A stretch of DNA of 64,000 nucleotides from Chalara sp. BL73 (lineage: Eukaryota > Ascomycota > Leotiomycetes > Helotiales), in assembly GCA_918026815.1 (NCBI GenBank), contig CAKJVC010000105.1, positions 105,431 through 169,430 of the forward strand, given 5' to 3'. The first letter of the stretch is position 1, and every line of letters starts with the position of its first letter. Under the pieces are notes generated by a model that was given only the letters and a program-made list of their open reading frames with translations, did not search any database and had not been told where the DNA came from. The position numbers and the translations under genes were made by a program. Below, piece by piece: positions 1 to 11,600 of this stretch.

Positions 1-1434
1 ATGCCTGTCCCACTTCTCAGCACATAGAGCGTCCCAAAAATGAGGCTGTCATTGGAACGCTTACCCACCATAGTATTGCTCAACTAAGTCCCAGGAAGGT
101 CGAGGTCTAATAGTGGAATTCTGTATATAAAGTTCTGCCACTTTGGTTTGATTTTGCTGATAATTTACTGAAAAATGGTTGCTCGGATATCAGCAGGCGG
201 GGTCAATATCTTTTTTTTTGGGGGGGGGGGGGGGGAGGTGGCTGACTTTGGTCCGACCCAACTGTGGCAGGTCATCTATTGAGATGGGTCACCATTTCCG
301 GACCCATATATGGAGATCCCGTTTTCCGGGATCACCAGCTCATGTAGGTCATCCATTTTAGACCTGTAAGAACTCATCATATACACACTAATATTAAGAC
401 CCATTTCTCAGACTCATCGACGGGGAGGTCATCCAATCCTACATCATCAGTTTGAGGAGGTCATCCATTTTCAGACCTATCGGCTAGTAGAGATTACCGT
501 GTCCGCACTGACATTCACAGACATTTAAGGGTAAGTTACCCTGATGTCGTTGCCCCATTTTAAAGTCATCATCACTGGTCTCCGAGTTTCGTACGTGGTC
601 AGCACGAATATAGTACAGTACATGGTCACACCCCAATGCTGAGGTACGGACCGGACCTTTAGATCGATTAATCTGCACCGGATATGCAGGTCATCAAGAA
701 ATTGATTCAGGCGCACCAAATTTAAATGTGGAACTGCAGACCGTACAATCTTCGTGCTGACCACGTGTGAAAAGTGGATGTGGTGGTTGAAATTGCTGAG
801 ATCGGGTATCCCGCTCCGGATATTTATCCCCCGAGCCGAGCGACTAGTTAACCCCCTGGACAGCTGCCGATTCCTGGCAACAGTGGTACAACCAACGAGC
901 GTTATATTGAGCTGCAAGGGTTGGCCGGCAATGGTTTTTGATTGTTTATTTTTGCTGTACGTATATGCATGCTTAGGCTCATTTCGGGTTGGTTTTAGTC
1001 CATTGTATTATTGTGTGGTAAACAAAAGCTATAGATGTGTGACGTGCAGATTGAGGGAAATATATTCTCTATATAATGCACCCAGAACCCTTAAAAATCC
1101 ATACCGACAAAGATAGATATCCCAAGTTCGAACAAAGGATCGAAGATATCTCAGATTCAGGTTGTCATTGTCGCTAGACTTCCGACGTCGTCAATTCACC
1201 TCCTCAAGATCCGCTTTTCCGTATATGGACTAAGGAAAATATACTGGACAAGGCTGTCTCTCCTCCCTTCCTGCTGCAAAGCACCTCCTCTAACCTCTTC
1301 CTACCTTCACAACAAACCATACCCGTCGCCTTCACACAACACGTTCGTTACCTACTTCAACCGTTTAACTTACCCGTTAATTCATACAATCACTAAATCA
1401 ATAAATCATCAAGACACGCTTAAAGACCTTCATC
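1..1434. other. Non-coding subtelomeric sequence with poly-G run and degenerate repeats
   Basis: No convincing gene is visible. There is a run of 16 G at 220-235, a set of degenerate short repeats at 268-480 (separate entry), and an imperfect inverted repeat whose core GTGGTCAGCACGAA at about 594-607 is mirrored at about 750-764. The last 200 bases before the gene at 1435 are C/T-rich, as is common in ascomycete promoters, so 1200-1434 probably holds the promoter and 5' leader of that gene. The short open frames here match nothing I recognise. Confidence 0.6.
268..480. repeat. Degenerate short repeats around AGGTCATCCA
   Basis: The motif AGGTCATCCA(TTTT)AGACCT or a close variant appears at about 268, 344, 426 and 456. 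Each copy begins with AGGTC and most end with (C)AGACC, so each can fold on itself. Spacing is irregular. The family is not recognised. Confidence 0.5.
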
Positions 1435-2808
1435 ATGCGTCTTTTCACATCTACCGTCTTCCTCGCCGTTCTCGGCGCCGTCACTGCCCTTCCGGGACCC
1501 CAACCCATCACTCGTGAGAACAAGGACGTCCAAGGGTCCGGCCTCAGTGTTGGAAGTAGCGGTGCTAAATTCTTTGCTCGTGAGGCAGAGAAGACTCCTG
1601 CTGGTACTGTTGCAAATTTATGGACTCGCGGCAAGCAACTTCAGCAAGGCGTTCCCCATTCTCCCTTATTCACTCATGATGTTCAGGTCAAGTCACCAAC
1701 ACCTGTCGTCCCTGCTGTTCAATTTTTTACTCGACACAAGAAAGCTCAACGTGATCCAGCCTTGGTCGCAAGTCCACCATTCTGGGCTCGCGACATCAAG
1801 AATACCAGTGTTGAGTCAGCGCCCAATCCAATTGCATCGCTCTACCCTTACTCGGTCACCGGTACCCTCAATGGCACCCTCACCGTAATTCCTATTCCCC
1901 TTGCACTCGCTCGCAGTATTATCCCTGCCAAGTTGTAGGTTATGTCCCGTTATAAAGATACCATGGTAGGTGCTAATCTACATCCTTTAGCGCAATCTTG
2001 ACCAAGGCCATCAATGCAGCTCTTCCTTTCTTCCCTAAGAATGCGTACCCCGTAAGTTGGTCCCCCTCGGCCGTTCGCATAACACGCGCTGATATCATTT
2101 ACAGTTAGTCCTTCGTACTTGCCTGGACCATGACATTCAGGTTGCTGGTATCGGCATCCGCCTTCCAGATTTCCAACTTACCAAGCTCATGTTTCCCTTC
2201 GTCGATGTTCTTGGCGATGGCTATTCTAGCTTCACATGGATAAACAAGACCCTCATCAATGGGAATGAGCTCATTCAAAATGGCATTTTGGGTTACGATC
2301 AAACTCCCATCACCGCAACCTTCCAGCCTTTCCTCGAGGCTTACGAATCCGCTCCCGCCACTTCCACCTCCCGTCTTGTCGGCATCTCACTTGTGGCGAG
2401 CGTGAATAAGGAGCCTTGGTTGGACGTTAAGTTGAATAATCAGCATGCACAGTATTCGTACTCACCATACCCACTGGCCTTGTGAGTCTCCATTTTTCAC
2501 CCATCATCTTTTCTCTTGCCCATCTACATGACTAACAAAAAAAAAGCTTCAAAAACGTCACCAACCAGCCTATCGTGGGTAACGGTTCAACGTGCTACCA
2601 GCAAGTAAATTTCTTCAACACCACCCTCTCCACCGAAGCTTACGCCCCGGTTCCCGTCTGCGGTTCGGTCGAAGTCAAGGCTCCTCTGCTTCCAACATCC
2701 CAAAAGTTCAAGAATGTGTTTGGAATTCAGGTTGATGTTGCGTTCTTAGAGAACAATTACATGCCCTGTGAGCAGCTGAAAGGTTACAATGGCTTTGAGG
2801 GCATGTGA
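1435..2808 (+). CDS. Secreted hypothetical protein (4 exons, about 399 aa)
   Basis: I read exons 1435-1934, 1991-2051, 2105-2481 and 2547-2808. All junctions are GT..AG and keep frame (introns GTAGGT..TTAG, GTAAGT..ACAG, GTGAGT..AAAG), giving 399 residues ending in EGM. Residues 1-19 form a clear signal peptide, so export is likely. Exon 1 then carries five spaced aromatic-aromatic-A/T-R-like motifs (FFAR, LWTR, LFTH, FFTR, FWAR at residues 46, 62, 78, 97 and 116). The C-terminal two thirds is a mixed beta-rich sequence with several N-x-S/T glycosylation sites and a few cysteines. I do not recognise the family. It could be a cell-wall protein or an effector-like secreted protein. The exon model is fairly firm; no function is inferred. 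Confidence 0.75.
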
Positions 2809-3426
2809 GATGCTGGGGGGCGGCCAGGTTGAGGTGTCATTGACCAAGATGTTAGATAAGTCCAACAAATGCTTGGCAAATGGAATATAATGATAAAGTA
2901 GACCCAAAAAGACACACGTCACATATATGTTGTGCTCTGGAGTGAGTGAAGTTTCTATTGTGATTGTAAAGCTGAGGAGGTATCTATTTATAGTTCGTGT
3001 CCTCCTCGAAAGAGGCAACGATGTCAGCTTAACATAAAAATTATCTGCTTCTAACTTTACCTCCTCATGGGCCCCCTCCCCCTTTTCCTCTTCTTCTCTT
3101 GGTACAGTCTTCGGTTGCAGTCTCTCTGTCGCTTTTGCAAATTGAATAACAGCCCTGAGCTGCTATATTTGGCTTCCACTCGCCTTTATTGCATCAATCT
3201 GCTTCCCTGTTCCTTTCTCAGTTCGACCGCGCCATCACCTAATGCAAACGACAAATCGTCTCTCCGCTCCCCTAGTGCTTCCCGCAATTCTCGCCTTGTC
3301 TTCGCCCATTGTGGACACTGATGACATGCCGGTGCGAATTCCCTTGAAATACGGCTCTCCTTCTCTAGATACTTATCGCAGAGTAATGTTCGTGCACTCC
3401 ACGTAAAGTCCCTGCTGTTGCCTGCA
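2809..3426. other. Intergenic, convergent gene ends
   Basis: This is 3' flank between the secreted-protein gene (+) and the coiled-coil/kinase-like gene (minus). I see no gene, repeat or RNA in it. Confidence 0.5.
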
Positions 3427-5901
3427 TCATCTCTTGAATGATGTACTGTTGCCGACCAATGTAGTTAGCTCTGCCCTAGCTCTAGCTACCTCCTTCGCAT
3501 ACGCCTTGCCAGCCTTCTCTGGATACTTCGCTCCTGTTTGAGACTCAATCTTCCGTTTCCTATTAGTAGACAGACTTCCAAGGATCACGCGTGGTGGGAG
3601 GAATGTGGCGCGTTCAAAGTCAATCCAGGTTGTTCCTGGTCGATCTGGATGGACGAGAATGTTTCGGGCTGCGGGATCCTTCTGCAATACTCCCAGCTGA
3701 TGGATGGCCTGCAAACCACGGATGGCCTCGTCAGCGAGTGTGGGTGGGATCGGCGATCGGATTGGAAACCCGCCAAAGCTCAAAAACATCATATGGACAA
3801 TGCGAACGGCTCCTGCGTAGTATAATAAGTTATCCACTTCAATGTCCCCTAGGTGAACAGGCACGTACTTCCCCTGAATGGGAAGAAGACGGCGGTATAT
3901 CGCCGATTCATGCATCAGATCTCCAACACACTCAATCCCGGTAGCTTTTGCAACAACAGCATAGCCATATCCAGGTAACTTGACTTTGAACAAAGCTCCT
4001 CTGGCTCCATGGATGTTCATTTCTTCACAATAATCAAGATGGTCGCGGAATAGCTGGCGGATTTGTCGCATGAAGCTTTCATGGTTGAGCTGATGACAAC
4101 CTATTCCATGTTCCCTGACGTTCGGACACTTCTGATCCAGTGCTCCTCCTCGTATAATACCCATCAGACATTGGGGCGTGCAGAATCGACCTAGATTTCT
4201 CTGGCGATGACCGCTGCTGTGACCACCCTTTCGTCCTCTATTTTTGTCACTTTGTGTTGTTGGGATCGTGGATGTGCGACTCCTGGTGGTGTTGGACGGT
4301 TGTGGGGGACGACTCGGTGTATCAGGGTGATTGTCATCGTTGCTGCTGAAAGAAGATGTTGCTGAATCACAAGTCGCGCCCTCTGATTTCTTCTTCCGCG
4401 GTCGAAATTGAATCGGTGACCGTACTATGTCCTGATTTGCCCCGGGTGAAGGACGATACTCTGAAGACGGTACTTCATCGTCTGCGATGGCTTCCTCAAT
4501 CTCTTTGACTACGACATTCCAGGTCTTGAGCTGACGTAATGCTTTTGTTCTCCATTTCGCATCGCGCGGAGGCGTTTGAAGTGCACGTAGAGTGAAAGCC
4601 ACTGCTTGGCCAACCGCGGTCAAGTGCAATCGGTTGGGCTGATCGCCGCGCTCACTCCAGTCGGTCAGGGGGCCGACGTCTCCTTTAGGAACTGATAGAG
4701 AGTAATATACGATCGAGGGGTCGACAGGAATGCGCAAGAAGATCGTTGCTTCACCGGTATAAATCTCTCCGTATTCTAACCCAGCCCTCACCATATATGC
4801 ATAGCCTTGCGTGATCACGGCAGCCACCAAACGGCGGCAGCGAATCGCCACACTTTCGTCCTCACCTACTTCCACAACTTCGTCCAGCTCCATCTCGCCA
4901 AGACCTCCGTAAATATGCCCCAAGGTCAGCTTGTGAGGAGCTTTGTATTCGATGGTAAGCGCTGCCACCCGATGCTCAGTCTCGCCATCGGCACCGGAGA
5001 TGTTATAGACGCAGAACTGGTCTGCGCGAGGACGGGAATATTTCATTGTGCGAGTGGATTCCGCGGCATTAGAAGTAGCTCGGCCAGGGTTATTTGCATT
5101 GGCTCGAAGGCGTTCTGAGCGTCGTGGGTTCTCGGAAATGCTTAGAGACTGCATCCCTTCCGCTGCTCGATCCGGACTGAGGGTGTTGCTGTGATTTTCG
5201 AACCTGACGGAACCTTTGAGGCCAAAACGATCGCGTAAGACTTTGTCCTCAGACAGCCGCTCGATGATTTGCGAGACCGGGTCCTCCACTGTGAATCGAG
5301 CAAAATTGTTGAGGTCCAGCTCAGATCCCATCTGGCGGCGACGTACAGCTTCTCCCGATTCCTCCAGTGTATGCAGAGAGGTAAAATGTCGTTCAAGCAC
5401 AAAACTCGACTCCATCAAATCTTCCCAAGTCTGCGACTGCTCGGCATCAAATTCTGGCCATGGCAAGATCCGATCAGGGCGGGGTTTGTTCTCCGCATTT
5501 GCGGCATCGCCTTGTGTAGACTGAGTGCTGTCCGGTTGAATGGTCAGACCCAAACAAAGGTGAGTATGGCATGCGTCGAGAAATTCGGGCAGTGTTGTCT
5601 TTCCCGTTCGCCGTTCATAGTGCTCTCGTTCCTGTTCGCGGAGGCGTTCTGCTTCTTGTTCACGTCCTTCCGCTTCTTCGCGGAGTCGTTGCTCTTCTTC
5701 ACGGAGCTGTTGTGCTTCTACTTCGCGTCGTTCTGCATCTTCGCGTAGTCGCTGCTCTTGTTCACGGAGTCTTTCCGATTCTAGTTCGCGTTGTTGTGCT
5801 GCTTGCTCGCGTTGTTGTGCTTCTTTCTGGAGCTGTTCTGCTTCACGAAGCTGCTTCCGTAGGCTCTCAAGTTCCGCCGACATATTCGACTGCTGAATCA
5901 C
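3427..5901 (-). CDS. Coiled-coil protein with C-terminal protein-kinase-like domain (824 aa)
   Basis: A single uninterrupted frame of 824 codons. The start is the first ATG at 5901; the second Met, residue 7 (MSAELESLRK), is an equally good start. Residues about 8-105 are an almost pure heptad coiled coil of L-R-E-Q/E repeats. A middle region (about 150-480) is globular and unrecognised. Residues about 490-560 are Ser/Thr/Pro-rich and basic (RPRKKK), looking like a disordered, perhaps nuclear-targeting linker. The last 220 residues have kinase-like landmarks: a VAK lysine, HQLGVLQKDPAARNIL resembling a catalytic loop with Asp and Asn kept, and WIDFERA as the metal-binding Asp. Catalysis is therefore plausible, but the divergent family is common as lineage-specific expansions in filamentous fungi. 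No partner gene is adjacent. The coiled coil probably drives oligomerisation (inference). Confidence 0.75.
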   Translation of the reverse strand: MIQQSNMSAELESLRKQLREAEQLQKEAQQREQAAQQRELESERLREQEQRLREDAERREVEAQQLREEEQRLREEAEGREQEAERLREQEREHYERRTGKTTLPEFLDACHTHLCLGLTIQPDSTQSTQGDAANAENKPRPDRILPWPEFDAEQSQTWEDLMESSFVLERHFTSLHTLEESGEAVRRRQMGSELDLNNFARFTVEDPVSQIIERLSEDKVLRDRFGLKGSVRFENHSNTLSPDRAAEGMQSLSISENPRRSERLRANANNPGRATSNAAESTRTMKYSRPRADQFCVYNISGADGETEHRVAALTIEYKAPHKLTLGHIYGGLGEMELDEVVEVGEDESVAIRCRRLVAAVITQGYAYMVRAGLEYGEIYTGEATIFLRIPVDPSIVYYSLSVPKGDVGPLTDWSERGDQPNRLHLTAVGQAVAFTLRALQTPPRDAKWRTKALRQLKTWNVVVKEIEEAIADDEVPSSEYRPSPGANQDIVRSPIQFRPRKKKSEGATCDSATSSFSSNDDNHPDTPSRPPQPSNTTRSRTSTIPTTQSDKNRGRKGGHSSGHRQRNLGRFCTPQCLMGIIRGGALDQKCPNVREHGIGCHQLNHESFMRQIRQLFRDHLDYCEEMNIHGARGALFKVKLPGYGYAVVAKATGIECVGDLMHESAIYRRLLPIQGKYVPVHLGDIEVDNLLYYAGAVRIVHMMFLSFGGFPIRSPIPPTLADEAIRGLQAIHQLGVLQKDPAARNILVHPDRPGTTWIDFERATFLPPRVILGSLSTNRKRKIESQTGAKYPEKAGKAYAKEVARARAELTTLVGNSTSFKR

Positions 5902-6820
5902 AGAGGGAGCTTCGAAGATTTTCTCTTCACTCCAATACTAGTGACGCGAGAACTGGCATCGTAGTCATCAATATGAAGAAGTTGATCATCTCAGATGTGG
6001 TTCTGCAATTCATGAGACGTTAATGTGACCCGTGCATAGCGAGGTGCAGTGCAGAAACATAACGCCCCACCCTGCGACAATAAGCGAGAATAGGATCTCC
6101 AAAACAAACAACAAATTGTACTGCAAGTTAGTTCATAGCTAGGGATCCTAAGCAAAGACATCAGTTCTTTGATATGCCAAAGAATGCTCGCCAGAAATGA
6201 ACCTAACAAGACATTCCTACCAAACCGCTGGTAGTAGGTATAAATTTGCACCGCGCCAACGGAAAATCGCGAAGCAGCAGCCTGACGCATTGAGCCACGA
6301 CCCACCGAAGCCTCGCGAAGCCTGCCACACACGCTGGCGCCGAAAACTACGCCCCGCTAACCGTCGCACAGAATACTCAGTAAAAATTTATGTAAATAAA
6401 ACCTGTGACTGGTGTAACTGCCAAGTGTGTGGCTGTGCGTAGCGGATCTTGCCGGAAAATCCCGCTTCCCGACATCGTCCGAGCAGAGCAAAAGGTGGCC
6501 TGTGCGAAGCAGTTCCTCAACTTTGTAGAAGCCCGACATCTCAACAACAGCGGACAACTTGTCCTAGAATCCAGTCTGTAGTGTGTAAGGTTTCCAATAA
6601 AATGAAGCGTCCTTTGCGTTCTGTCTACCTTCGCCATGCAAATGGCTGGCCAGGTTACGCCACGATATAGCCTCCTGGGCGGCGCCTACGACCACGACTG
6701 CATATCCTTCTAACGCTCAATTCTTCAACATCTCGACCTTGAAATCGTAGTGCTTGCGCTAATTTGCCGAATTAGTGATACGAGTCGCGCTTGCCATGAG
6801 ATCGCTCGCGAACCTCCAGC
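5902..6820. other. Divergent intergenic region between kinase-like gene and HET gene
   Basis: Upstream regions of two divergently transcribed genes. Small open frames here overlap one another on both strands and match nothing recognisable. No repeat was seen. Confidence 0.4.
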
Positions 6821-7952
6821 ATGTCTCTTATACGCCTCTTGCAACGCAAACCCGACGGCGAGATCGTCTTTCGCGAACCTACCAGCGGCGAAGTCCCTGC
6901 CTACGCAATACTCTCTCATACCTGGGGAGAAGAGGAGGTCATCTATCAAGACTTGAAGAAGGGCAAGGACAAGAGCAAGACTGTGAACAAGGCTGGGTGG
7001 AGGAAGATACAGTTCTGCGCGAAGCAGGCAGCAGTAGATAGGCTTGAATACTTCTGGGTGGACACCTGCTGCATCGATAAGAAGAATGCGGTCGAGCTTG
7101 GCGCGGCAATCAATTCCATGTTTCGGTGGTATCAGAACGCTGCGCGCTGCTACGCTTACCTATCTGATGTTTCAATATGCGATATTGACAAGAATTCTGC
7201 CTTGAGACAGAGTAGGTGGTTTACTCGAGGCTGGACACTTCAAGAGTTCCTTGCACCAAAATCGGTAGACTTCTTTTCAAAAGAGGGCGAGTGGCTTGGC
7301 AATAAAGAGTCACTGAAAGGGCTACTCTGTGACATTACTGGTGTCGCAATCGAAGCACTTGAAGACAATAAAAAGTATTGGGACCAGTTCGGCCTTTTTG
7401 AACGACTGCAATGGACGGCAAACCGACAAACAACAATCCCAGAGGATCAAGCGTACTGTCTGCTGGGCCTTTTTGGCGTATACATACCGCTCATCTATGG
7501 TGAAGGAGTAGTAAATGCATCGGTCCGTCTTGGAGAGGAGATCAACAGGCGTTGCTATATTGAAGACACTGAACCGGTATTGGAAATTGCTGGTATGCAT
7601 TATCCGTTATCAGTGTTCCATTGATTAACATACTATAGATTTTGGTGCTCCAAGGAGTGCTGTTCCTGCTTATTTCTATTTTGCCAACGAGAATCGGGAT
7701 AAGCTCCGAGACAATAGTCCTGGCATCACGCCTGGTAAATTTATATCCCCTATGCATACATAGTCTTATGCTTATATGTCCCCAGGTGCCATCGGCGTGC
7801 TTCTTGGGGAGAAGTGGAAGACATTTGGCGATCACGAAAAGAGACCTTATGAAAATATTGCTAAAATGATTAAGGAAGAGAATGAGCGCCATATGGGTAG
7901 AACGGTCGCTGGGATTGTTTATAGGGCTGCTATGAAAACGAGAAGAGATTGA
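6821..7952 (+). CDS. HET-domain protein with C-terminal HMG box (3 exons, 344 aa)
   Basis: Exons 6821-7592, 7639-7734 and 7786-7952. Intron 1 (GTATGC..TATAG, 46 nt, with a TTGATTAAC branch site) and intron 2 (GTAAAT..CCCAG) both keep frame. Residues 1-257 are a HET domain: ILSHTWG at about 30, FWVDTCCID at about 78, WFTRGWTLQEFLAP at about 133 and LIYGEG at about 224. HET domains trigger cell death in heterokaryon incompatibility. Residues about 258-325 read as an HMG box: a PRSAVPAYFYFANENRDKLR-type helix 1, then GVLLGEKWKTF and EKRPYEN, typical of HMGB/Nhp6 DNA-binding boxes. If intron 1 is not spliced the protein stops at 7624 with no HMG box. Alternatively the HMG exons belong to a neighbouring remnant gene. 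The clean phase match favours a genuine fusion. Confidence 0.7.
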
Positions 7953-8645
7953 ATTGAAATGGCATGATAATTAAAGTTTGGAGAGCGTACATCAACTTAA
8001 ACAAACCAGTATCTTACCCTTTATCTTCGCATCCCTTGCCCGTTTTTGAATCAATAACAAGGATTCGCTGTCTGGAATGTCTGCCGAAAACACTTGCCTG
8101 GCTCTTTGATACCGAGGATACTTCTACTTATGCTTCTGGATTAAGCACCCCTGTCAAGTTGATTGGATAGACGAGGATGAGAGAACGGAGGCTCATTTGA
8201 AGCATGTGCAAATCCTTCTTAGTATACGAAAGTTTGAGGGCCCCAGACAAGTCTGTGTGTACATGGCCATGGCCATGGCCATGGCCATTTACTTACTGTA
8301 CTTACTTCGGCAAATGATTCACGCCTCCCCTCCCATGTTGAAACAAGTACACAATTAAGCTATGTTTTCAAATAGCTATATCACCACAACTATTGAAATA
8401 TGGGTACTCGGAAGCTTGTATTGTACGCAAGTAATGACGGCCCGTATTACTCCGTCACATATCTTACGGGTGGGCTCCACTACCAATTCCAACAACTACT
8501 ATGAAAATCGCTCAAATTAGTTCTAGAATCGTTTGATTATTGTATTGGAAATATACAATCTTGTTTGAGAACCCCCTTTTTTTAATTTATATGTGATTTT
8601 TCTAGTTTTAGCTAAAGAGCTTATTGTCATCTACAGATACAGTGG
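7953..8645. other. Intergenic region with CATGGC microsatellite
   Basis: 3' flank of the HET-HMG gene up to the left end of a hAT element. It contains four CATGGC hexamers at 8262-8288. No gene was seen. Confidence 0.5.
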
Positions 8646-11600
8646 CAGTGTAGCCAGTAGTGTGGCCGTAAAAATACCACGGCGTAAATTACGGTACGGT
8701 ATAATACGGTACTGCAGGCCGTAATGGTACAGCTTTAAGAATACGTACTGCTTAGTCAGAATACGGCGTAATATGGCGTAATACGGCGTAATACTGTACA
8801 AGTACCACCAAATGAGGCTGAAATTAAGCTTTCCCTTAAGGTATTATCTGCTACCTCAACAATACGCTTGATTATTAGACTGAGAATGACTCTCATAGTA
8901 CCAACGCTATAATTAAATACTAGATATATGTTAATTTACTGGCTCACATCTTTCGAACGGTACTAAATTCATAATTTTTGAATGTATGATTGGCGTAGAA
9001 TTTAAGTTTGAAGTTATCGTGCCAAATTCGGATATTTCCACCCGAACTTTGCTTCAAATATCCAAAGGCCAACTACGCCTTCAATTCTTACCTAAATTGC
9101 GAGACTCTTATATATATAGATTAACTAATATGCACTCTGTCAATTGGGCCTATGTAGGCTTAATTCGGCTGAGGCTGAGTAACATTATTATTCAATAGTT
9201 TAATTTTCTAATTTTTGAAGCTATTCCCAAGTATTTGGCATATATGGCTTTAATAACCCAACTTCACTTAAATTCTATATCACCAAAACTTAACCAACGT
9301 ACATCGGAGTGATGTCATTTGAAAGCCCTTCCTCTAATACGCGTAATATCTCAATATGAAGTAATTTAGAGTATATCTTTATGTTTTCCGAAGGCTTTGA
9401 AGTCAATGTTTTGATAAAAAAAACACACGCTAATTCTAGTGATTCGAAATCACCAGAATCCCTGTGCAGTGGAGTTTGGTCTATATAAACCTTGATTTCT
9501 TATCGTTCTCTTACTTTATTTCTTCTTTCTCTTTCATCAAAATATCAATCATCAATTTGTTCCCCACCTACCTACCAACCAACCTAGAACCAAATCCAGA
9601 TGTCTCAAGCCTCAATGATATCATCATCTGACCTTGAATATCTTGATATTTCTTCCTCTCCACCTCCTTCCTCTCCACCTAGTTTAACTAGCTATTCCTC
9701 AGGATATAAAAGGCTTCGAACTAGCTGGGTTTATAAGCATATGCCAGATCCTGATCCGGAATACCGATATTTTTAGAAGGGAAAAGAAGAGTGGCGTTGT
9801 AAATATTGCTCGAAAGCTTATAGTACAAACGGGGGTACTCGAGTGATTCAGAGGCACCTCTTTGAGAAGCATACCAAGTCGGAGAAGTCTTCTCCGGAGA
9901 ATATTTCGGCAAAGCGGCAGCAGTCAATTGAGCATGCTCTTGAGCTCTCTTAGGATCAGTCCTTTAAGCGCCGAAAGCTTAATACGACTAATAGTGATGG
10001 CAACTCACTTGATGGCAACCACCTTGAGGTCTTATATATTATGTTCCTTACCGCCTGCCACCTCCCACTTCGTCTGGTCGAATGCCCTGAGTTTCGGGAC
10101 CTCCTCAACTATATCAACGATGATATTGATACCTGGCTTCCTACTTCTCATACAACAATCACTCAATGGGTTCTGCGCCAGTTTAGCTCTATGAAGGAAC
10201 AGATGAAGTCGAGGCTGCATAGTGCTCTGACCGATATCCACATTAGCTGTGACCTCTGGACATCACCAAATAGCTTACCAATCCTGGGACTTGTTAGCCA
10301 TTATATCGCTCAGGATGGCTAACTTGAGAGTGCTACCCTAGCACTTGTTGAGATGGAGGGGGAGCACTCCGGAGAGAACCTTGCTAAATATCTACAAGAG
10401 GTGGTAGCGGACTGGGGAATTAGTAGTAAGTTAGGATACATACAGATGGACAATGCGACAAATAATGATACCATGATGCGAGAGTTTGAGGATCGTGAGT
10501 AATACCCGATTACCTTGATATTTGTCCTAATTTCATCTAGGCGCATATGACTCCTGGAATATTGATTGTAACGCAAAGCACCATCGAATCCGATGTATCG
10601 GCCATATTATCAACCTATCGGCACAGTCTTTCCTATTTGTCAACCAAGCCGAAGCTCTTGAGACAACTCAGGATGAAATGGACCAGTGGAGGAGGCTCGG
10701 ACCACTTGGCAAGCTTCATAACTTTGTTACTCACATTGGACGTACCGCACAACGAAAACAACAATGGAGAGCCATCTCAAGAGGCAGAAATATCGCTCGA
10801 GATAATGGCACCCGGTGGAACTCTTGGGACAAGATGCTTAGCGAGGCTATTCCCCTACAAAAGGCTGTAGACCGGTTCTTTGCGCAATACCCCGAGAAGG
10901 AGCTAAATCTGGATCGACTATTGCCTGAGGACTGTGCCCTTTTGAGCAAGGTAAGGTGTTCTATTTCCCTATTTTTTTCCCCTAATCTTGATACCAATCA
11001 TTAATCCTTAACTTATAGGTTAAAGGTTTTCTTACCAACCTCGCACATACGACCAAGGCTCTAGAATCAAACCATAATACCCTTGACGAGGTACTCCCTG
11101 CTTTAGATTTCATCCTTCAACAATATGAGGAGGGCAAAGCTCAATATAAGAACGACCCAGTCATGAGTACTTGTATTAACTCTGGCTGGGCAAAGCTAGA
11201 TAAATACTATGCTCTTTCTAGTGAGACACCGGCATACGTAGGCGCACTTGTCCTTCATCCGGCTTATAAGTGGCAATATATTGAGGAGCACTGGATGTGT
11301 GAGTGGTGGGGCCCAGCTAAGACCGCGCTGGAGGACCTATGGAGAGAGAAGTATATGCCTACAGGCCATGAGAGACTCCCAGGCGAAGCTACTGCTGCTG
11401 CTACTGGCCGAGTTCTTGCTCCCACACACGCAACGCCAAATAAGTTTACTCAGTGGAAGAACTCCTTAAAAGCAAAGGTGCCGACGACTCCATCCCAGGA
11501 CGAATATACTCGATATTGCAGTTCACTGCCACACCACGACTTTGAGGATGTGAGGGACTGGTGGCTGGCACCTGAGCAGCAGGCCATATACCCTAATTTG

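Noticed and set aside
7639..7952. HMG sequence as a separate HMG-box gene
   Set aside because: No start codon or promoter-like gap before it, and the phase and branch site fit splicing from the HET exon; kept as an alternative in the feature entry.
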